From: Myxococcota bacterium | GTDB lineage: Bacteria; Myxococcota_A; Polyangia; HGW-17 | Assembly (NCBI GenBank): GCA_018821745.1 | Contig: JAHJLU010000204.1 | Coordinates: 1-17,346 of the forward strand | Direction: 5' to 3' | Length of the DNA stretch: 17,346 nt | In this document: in pieces, positions 14,337 to 17,346 of the stretch | Layout: each line of letters begins with the position of its first letter | Position numbering within the stretch: the stretch's first letter is position 1 | Notes under the pieces: model-generated | The model's database searches: none | Told to the model about the DNA's origin: nothing | The model's input: only the letters and a program-made list of their open reading frames with translations | Translations under genes and position numbers: made by a program

Positions 14337-14858
14337 ATGAATAAAACCAAAAAAACTGTCTTCACCGTCCTGTTTTTGTCCATTTTCACTTTTACCTCCT
14401 GTGGATACATTCTCTACCCTCAGAGACGTAACTCCAACGCGAGGGGTGGACAGATGGATGTCGCCGTGCTGGTCATGGATATTCTGTGGCTGCTGCCCGG
14501 GATTATTCCCGGGATCGTCGCCATCGCCGTGGATGCCTCCACCGGTGCCTGGTATAAATCCGGCGGCCCCACCATCCTTGGTGAGAAAAAACGCGCGGAA
14601 AAACCCACCATGCTGGCCGCAAACCGCCGTCATTTTATCCAGTTCAAGAACTCAAAGAGTCCCTGCTCCACGGCAAAACTCTACCACGTCAGTTCGACCG
14701 GACTCAAAAGTGAACTGGCCACCACAAAGGTCTCCAAAGAGAACACACTCCCCTTCACCTTCACCGTGCCCGCCAACATGCAGAACGACCGCGGCTGGCT
14801 CATGGTGGATCTCGACGGCAAACGTCAGGCCTGGCTTGATGTCAAAGTTGTGAAATAA
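14337..14858 (+). CDS. Small lipoprotein with a membrane-proximal hydrophobic segment
   Basis: This is a 173-residue protein. AAAGGAG is well spaced before ATG 14337. Residues 1-22 form a lipoprotein signal ending Phe-Thr-Ser-Cys22. After it come GYILYPQRRN and then a hydrophobic segment (about 41-65) ending in DASTGAWY. This arrangement, a Cys-Gly, a YPxRR motif, and a hydrophobic stretch ending in a D-x-(S/T)TGAxY motif, recalls small proteobacterial lipoproteins of unknown function. The C-terminal half (about 90-173) looks like a small beta domain with one Cys (SPCS). A five-pair hairpin CGGGT-ATTTC-ACCCG (14305-14319) stands just before the ribosome site. The stop codon directly adjoins that of the opposing gene. 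Confidence 0.8.
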   Translation: MNKTKKTVFTVLFLSIFTFTSCGYILYPQRRNSNARGGQMDVAVLVMDILWLLPGIIPGIVAIAVDASTGAWYKSGGPTILGEKKRAEKPTMLAANRRHFIQFKNSKSPCSTAKLYHVSSTGLKSELATTKVSKENTLPFTFTVPANMQNDRGWLMVDLDGKRQAWLDVKVVK

Positions 14859-17147
14859 TCAGAAGCCCCGTCGTCTGCCCACCAAAACCAGCACCATAAG
14901 AAGAATGAGGGGAGTCAAGGGGAGCGAGCTGCCTCCCCCAGTGGTGCAGGAGCACCCGCCACCCGCATCATTGCTGGTGCCTGTGTCTGCATCGGGTACG
15001 CCCCCATCGGGGTCGCCCTGACAGTCATCCTGGGGTCCGCAGTCGTCACACCCGTTGAAGTCAGCATCTCCGCACAGCGTTGGATCGAGGGGCTCGGGGT
15101 CAAATTCATCGGGGACGCCATCGTTGTCGGTGTCGAGCATGACGCGGAGCAGGAAGGGGCTGGTCATTTCACGGGTGGAGACACCCACCCGATACGTCAG
15201 CACCGCCTCAAGGGGTACGTCGCCGAAGGAATCGGCGGAAATGTCGAGCCACCGGCTCCCCGAAGGGGCAGGAGAGGTGCTCCCGGACTCACCGATGGAA
15301 CCCAGAGTCCAGGTGAGAATGGTTCCATCGTCCGTGGCCCCCTCCTCAAAGTCCGGTACACTCACCTGGGCGGGGACGAAAACAGCAAGCTGCGCATCCT
15401 GGGCCGCGGCACCGCCGGAGTTGGAAAACATCAGTGTGTATCGTGAGGTTACCGGGAGCATAGCCTCTGTGGAGGGCAGTGGATTGGTTCCCTGCCAGCT
15501 CAGAGAGAGCTGAGGCTGCCCGCCGGCGCTGACGCAGTCTGCCTCAAACAGCGCATTGAGAAAGAGTCTGGTTCCCTGGGAATCTCCATTGGAGGAGAGG
15601 GGCAGCGAAGTGGAATACTCATGACCCCCCAGGTAGCTCACCTTCCCCTTGGTGCAGTCACCGGGCAGGTTGACATCATCTTCAACGATGGAGCATGCGC
15701 CGTCGATATATCCCGTCATCCAGACATCGGAGTCTCCGGGACCCAAAGGTCCGGTGATAAAGGTGACATCCATGTCGTTTTTGTACTCAGTTCCAAGATA
15801 GGCGCTGAGATTGTATGCGGGTTCAGAGCCACCCACTGTTTGAAACAGCCCGTCCATCTGCATGTAGGGGACCTCCGGGTGAAGGATCTGCAGCGTGTTT
15901 GAGTCTGGCTGGGCGGCGATCATGAAACCCGCACCCTTCTCTTTGTCGTTTTTCGCCATGCAGCAGTCCCGGGTGCCGTCATCGCATCCCAGGGGAATGC
16001 ATTCAAAGTCGCCATCGGTACAGGGGCAGTCGGGATTGATTCCCAGGGTCGTGAGGAAGTGGCCATCCCGCTGATCGTCGTCGAGGAACGGCCACAGGCT
16101 GTTGGGCGCCGTGTTTTCGTAGGCGTTGACCGCCTGGCACTCGGCGAAGAAGTGGGTCTTGTGCTGAAGAAACTGCCGGACCTCCGCGACGACCTCGTGG
16201 CCGTGGTAGGTGATCTGCTTGCTATTGCAGTCGGCCTGGGTCGCACCGCATGCCCCCCCGTCGCACTCCACGGTTTCACGATCGTTCACGTTCCAGTGCA
16301 TGCTCATGATCTGGCAGTAGGCCGGGGCACCATCCTGGGTGAAGAGGGCCCCGTTGCGGTGATCATAGTTGGGGGCGTCGCAGGTGCCCATCTCCCCCAT
16401 GATGCTCTCCACGGTGAGCATATCCGGGTTTTGCGTGCCCGGACCACAGGTGCCCACGCCACACTTGGCTGCGGGAAACTCGTTGCCGTTTGACTGCGGG
16501 ATACCGGCGGCACGAAGATATCCTGTGGCGATGTCCTCATTGCCATCGGAGAAGACCGCGATGGAGGGGGCCGCGGTCATGGTCTTCCGCACATTCCCCG
16601 AAAACAGAGCTGACACTTCATGGACAGAGACAATCTCGAAGACCGCCCGATCCGCCCAGGGATTTGCTGCCCAAAGATCCGGCGTGTTCCAGATGTCTAT
16701 CACCTCCATGGCCGCTGCGGCCTCGGTTGCGTCAATCACGAAGGGGCCTCCACGGTACCCGTGCAGGGAGATGACCGTCAGGGGTGGCCGCGTCTGGGAA
16801 TTGTCCCAGACAACCTCGGCGCTGGCGTACATATCGGGAGAGGCTGTGGGATAGGGGCATTTTATGCCGCTGCCCTCCTCTTCACAGTCCCAGGCGCATT
16901 CATCCCCTGCCTCGTCACACGCTGCGGTGTGCCAGCTCTTGTCCGGGTCGATCACCCAGTAAACGGTGATCCCCTGCCTGAGGAGTTGAAAAATCAGTCC
17001 GTATGCCTGGAAAACACCGCTGTCCTGGTAGGTGAGATCCATGGGAATGATGAGGGCTCCCTCCTGAAAATCTCTCTCCTGTGCGTCTGCAGTATTGCTG
17101 AGAGTCAGCGCGGCCACCAATATTGTCGCGATGAAATATTTTCCCAT
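14859..17147 (-). CDS. Large secreted protein with MYXO-CTERM-like sorting tail
   Basis: This is a 762-residue protein from ATG 17147, chosen because GGAGGT lies six bases upstream; the frame continues to 17336 without another site. Residues 1-22 are a signal peptide ending Ala-Asp-Ala. Residues about 27-520 form a large Cys-rich domain. Segments such as GALIIPMDLTYQDSG, VISLHGYRGGPFVID and VSYLGGHEY with RLFLNALFEA vaguely resemble class I glutamine-amidotransferase-like (ThuA-type) folds, but no catalytic triad can be assigned. A beta-sandwich region follows (about 545-665), then a calcium-binding stretch DTDNDGVPDEFDPEP of thrombospondin type 3 kind. The end has a GGGCSC motif, a membrane helix (about 741-756) and GRRRGF, typical of MYXO-CTERM substrates processed by a myxosortase. 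It is therefore probably displayed on the surface. Function unknown. Confidence 0.85.
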   Translation of the reverse strand: MGKYFIATILVAALTLSNTADAQERDFQEGALIIPMDLTYQDSGVFQAYGLIFQLLRQGITVYWVIDPDKSWHTAACDEAGDECAWDCEEEGSGIKCPYPTASPDMYASAEVVWDNSQTRPPLTVISLHGYRGGPFVIDATEAAAAMEVIDIWNTPDLWAANPWADRAVFEIVSVHEVSALFSGNVRKTMTAAPSIAVFSDGNEDIATGYLRAAGIPQSNGNEFPAAKCGVGTCGPGTQNPDMLTVESIMGEMGTCDAPNYDHRNGALFTQDGAPAYCQIMSMHWNVNDRETVECDGGACGATQADCNSKQITYHGHEVVAEVRQFLQHKTHFFAECQAVNAYENTAPNSLWPFLDDDQRDGHFLTTLGINPDCPCTDGDFECIPLGCDDGTRDCCMAKNDKEKGAGFMIAAQPDSNTLQILHPEVPYMQMDGLFQTVGGSEPAYNLSAYLGTEYKNDMDVTFITGPLGPGDSDVWMTGYIDGACSIVEDDVNLPGDCTKGKVSYLGGHEYSTSLPLSSNGDSQGTRLFLNALFEADCVSAGGQPQLSLSWQGTNPLPSTEAMLPVTSRYTLMFSNSGGAAAQDAQLAVFVPAQVSVPDFEEGATDDGTILTWTLGSIGESGSTSPAPSGSRWLDISADSFGDVPLEAVLTYRVGVSTREMTSPFLLRVMLDTDNDGVPDEFDPEPLDPTLCGDADFNGCDDCGPQDDCQGDPDGGVPDADTGTSNDAGGGCSCTTGGGSSLPLTPLILLMVLVLVGRRRGF

Positions 17148-17149
17148 TG

Positions 17150-17190
17150 TCACACCTCCAAAATATATTATACCGCTCACGGAGGTGTGA
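17150..17190. promoter_or_regulatory. Perfect 10-bp inverted repeat flanking the -10 box
   Basis: TCACACCTCC (17150-17159) and GGAGGTGTGA (17181-17190) are exact inverse complements, 21 bases apart, with starts offset by 31 bases, close to three helical turns. One arm covers the ribosome site and predicted transcript start, and the other lies between the -35 and -10 boxes. This is an operator-like layout. An RNA hairpin hiding the ribosome site would need a transcript starting further upstream. Confidence 0.6.
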
Positions 17191-17195
17191 TACAA
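17167..17195 (-). promoter_or_regulatory. Promoter of the MYXO-CTERM-like gene
   Basis: On the minus strand there is a perfect -10 TATAAT (17167-17172) and, 17 bases upstream, TTGTAT (17190-17195, three of six consensus bases). The predicted transcript start is near 17160, giving a very short leader of about 13 bases that begins with the ribosome site GGAGGT. Confidence 0.6.
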
Positions 17196-17271
17196 GTTAC
17201 ATAAAAAACGAAAAAACTGAAAGGGGACTGTGGCTTGAATTCTATGATGGAAAGGGGGTGGCTGGCAGGAT

Positions 17272-17346
17272 CTATTTGAAGTGACGGGCGAAAATCCAGG
17301 CGAAGCGAGCGCTGGCGATTCCCAGGACTGTACCACCCACTCCGAT
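17272..17346 (-). CDS. Possible 3' end of a membrane protein gene
   Basis: The minus-strand frame entering from the right edge is open for 24 codons. It encodes a hydrophobic, Gly/Ala-rich stretch (IGVGGTVLGIASARFAWIFA) followed by RHFK and a TAG stop. This looks like a C-terminal membrane helix with a positive tail. With only 24 codons visible, it could be chance. Confidence 0.35.
   Translation of the reverse strand: MGVGGTVLGIASARFAWIFARHFK

Noticed and set aside
17148..17336. N-terminal extension of the MYXO-CTERM-like protein to 17336
   Set aside because: The extension crosses the TATAAT promoter and lacks a ribosome site. ATG 17147 has GGAGGT and begins a classical signal peptide.
1..17346. 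CRISPR arrays, tRNA or rRNA genes, phage or secretion gene sets
   Set aside because: No regularly spaced direct repeats, cloverleaf, rRNA-like stretches or corresponding protein families were seen on reading both strands.

Overview
The window looks like a chromosomal segment of a Gram-negative deltaproteobacterial or Myxococcota/Bradymonadota-type bacterium. The reasons are a lipoprotein with five Myxococcus-type cysteine-rich repeats joined to an RCC1 propeller, a secreted protein ending in a MYXO-CTERM-like tail (Gly/Cys motif, membrane helix, Arg cluster), several outer-membrane barrel candidates and lipoproteins, and large soluble sensor kinases. No rRNA, tRNA, CRISPR array, phage module or intact insertion sequence was recognised. 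Taxonomy is inferred from protein architecture only.

Layout. 1-1016 (+) is the 3' part of a serpin, with an inhibitory-type hinge and a predicted Met-Ser P1-P1' pair. 1150-1845 (-) is an exported barrel-like protein with a good sigma70-type promoter. Divergent from it, 2209-4182 (+) encodes the Cys-rich/RCC1 lipoprotein, starting at GTG. 4183-4554 is non-coding and may hold a decayed mobile-element end. 4555-6012 (-) is a soluble histidine kinase with an unusual N-terminal domain, divergent from a predicted outer-membrane barrel gene at 6229-6993 (+). 7104-8444 (-) is a secreted, very basic protein of unknown function.

8606-12116 (-) holds three genes of phosphoester or nucleotide chemistry. 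In transcription order they are AMP nucleosidase, an exported purple-acid-phosphatase-like metallophosphoesterase with a C-terminal membrane anchor, and a DHH-like phosphoesterase. Divergent from AMP nucleosidase is a PAS-PAS hybrid histidine kinase with a receiver domain (12253-14226, TTG start). It is followed by a small lipoprotein (14337-14858), which abuts tail to tail a 762-residue MYXO-CTERM-like surface protein (14859-17147, -). That gene's promoter is bracketed by a perfect 10-bp inverted repeat. The last bases may hold the 3' end of another minus-strand gene.

As a whole, the region is dominated by envelope proteins and sensory kinases, with one possible nucleotide-salvage group. I see no classical defence or mobile system. 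The most distinctive items are the serpin reactive loop, the disulfide-rich seven-blade RCC1 lipoprotein, the operator-like repeat at 17150-17190, the paired TGCTATAAC promoters, and the DHH-like/AMP nucleosidase/phosphatase neighbourhood.
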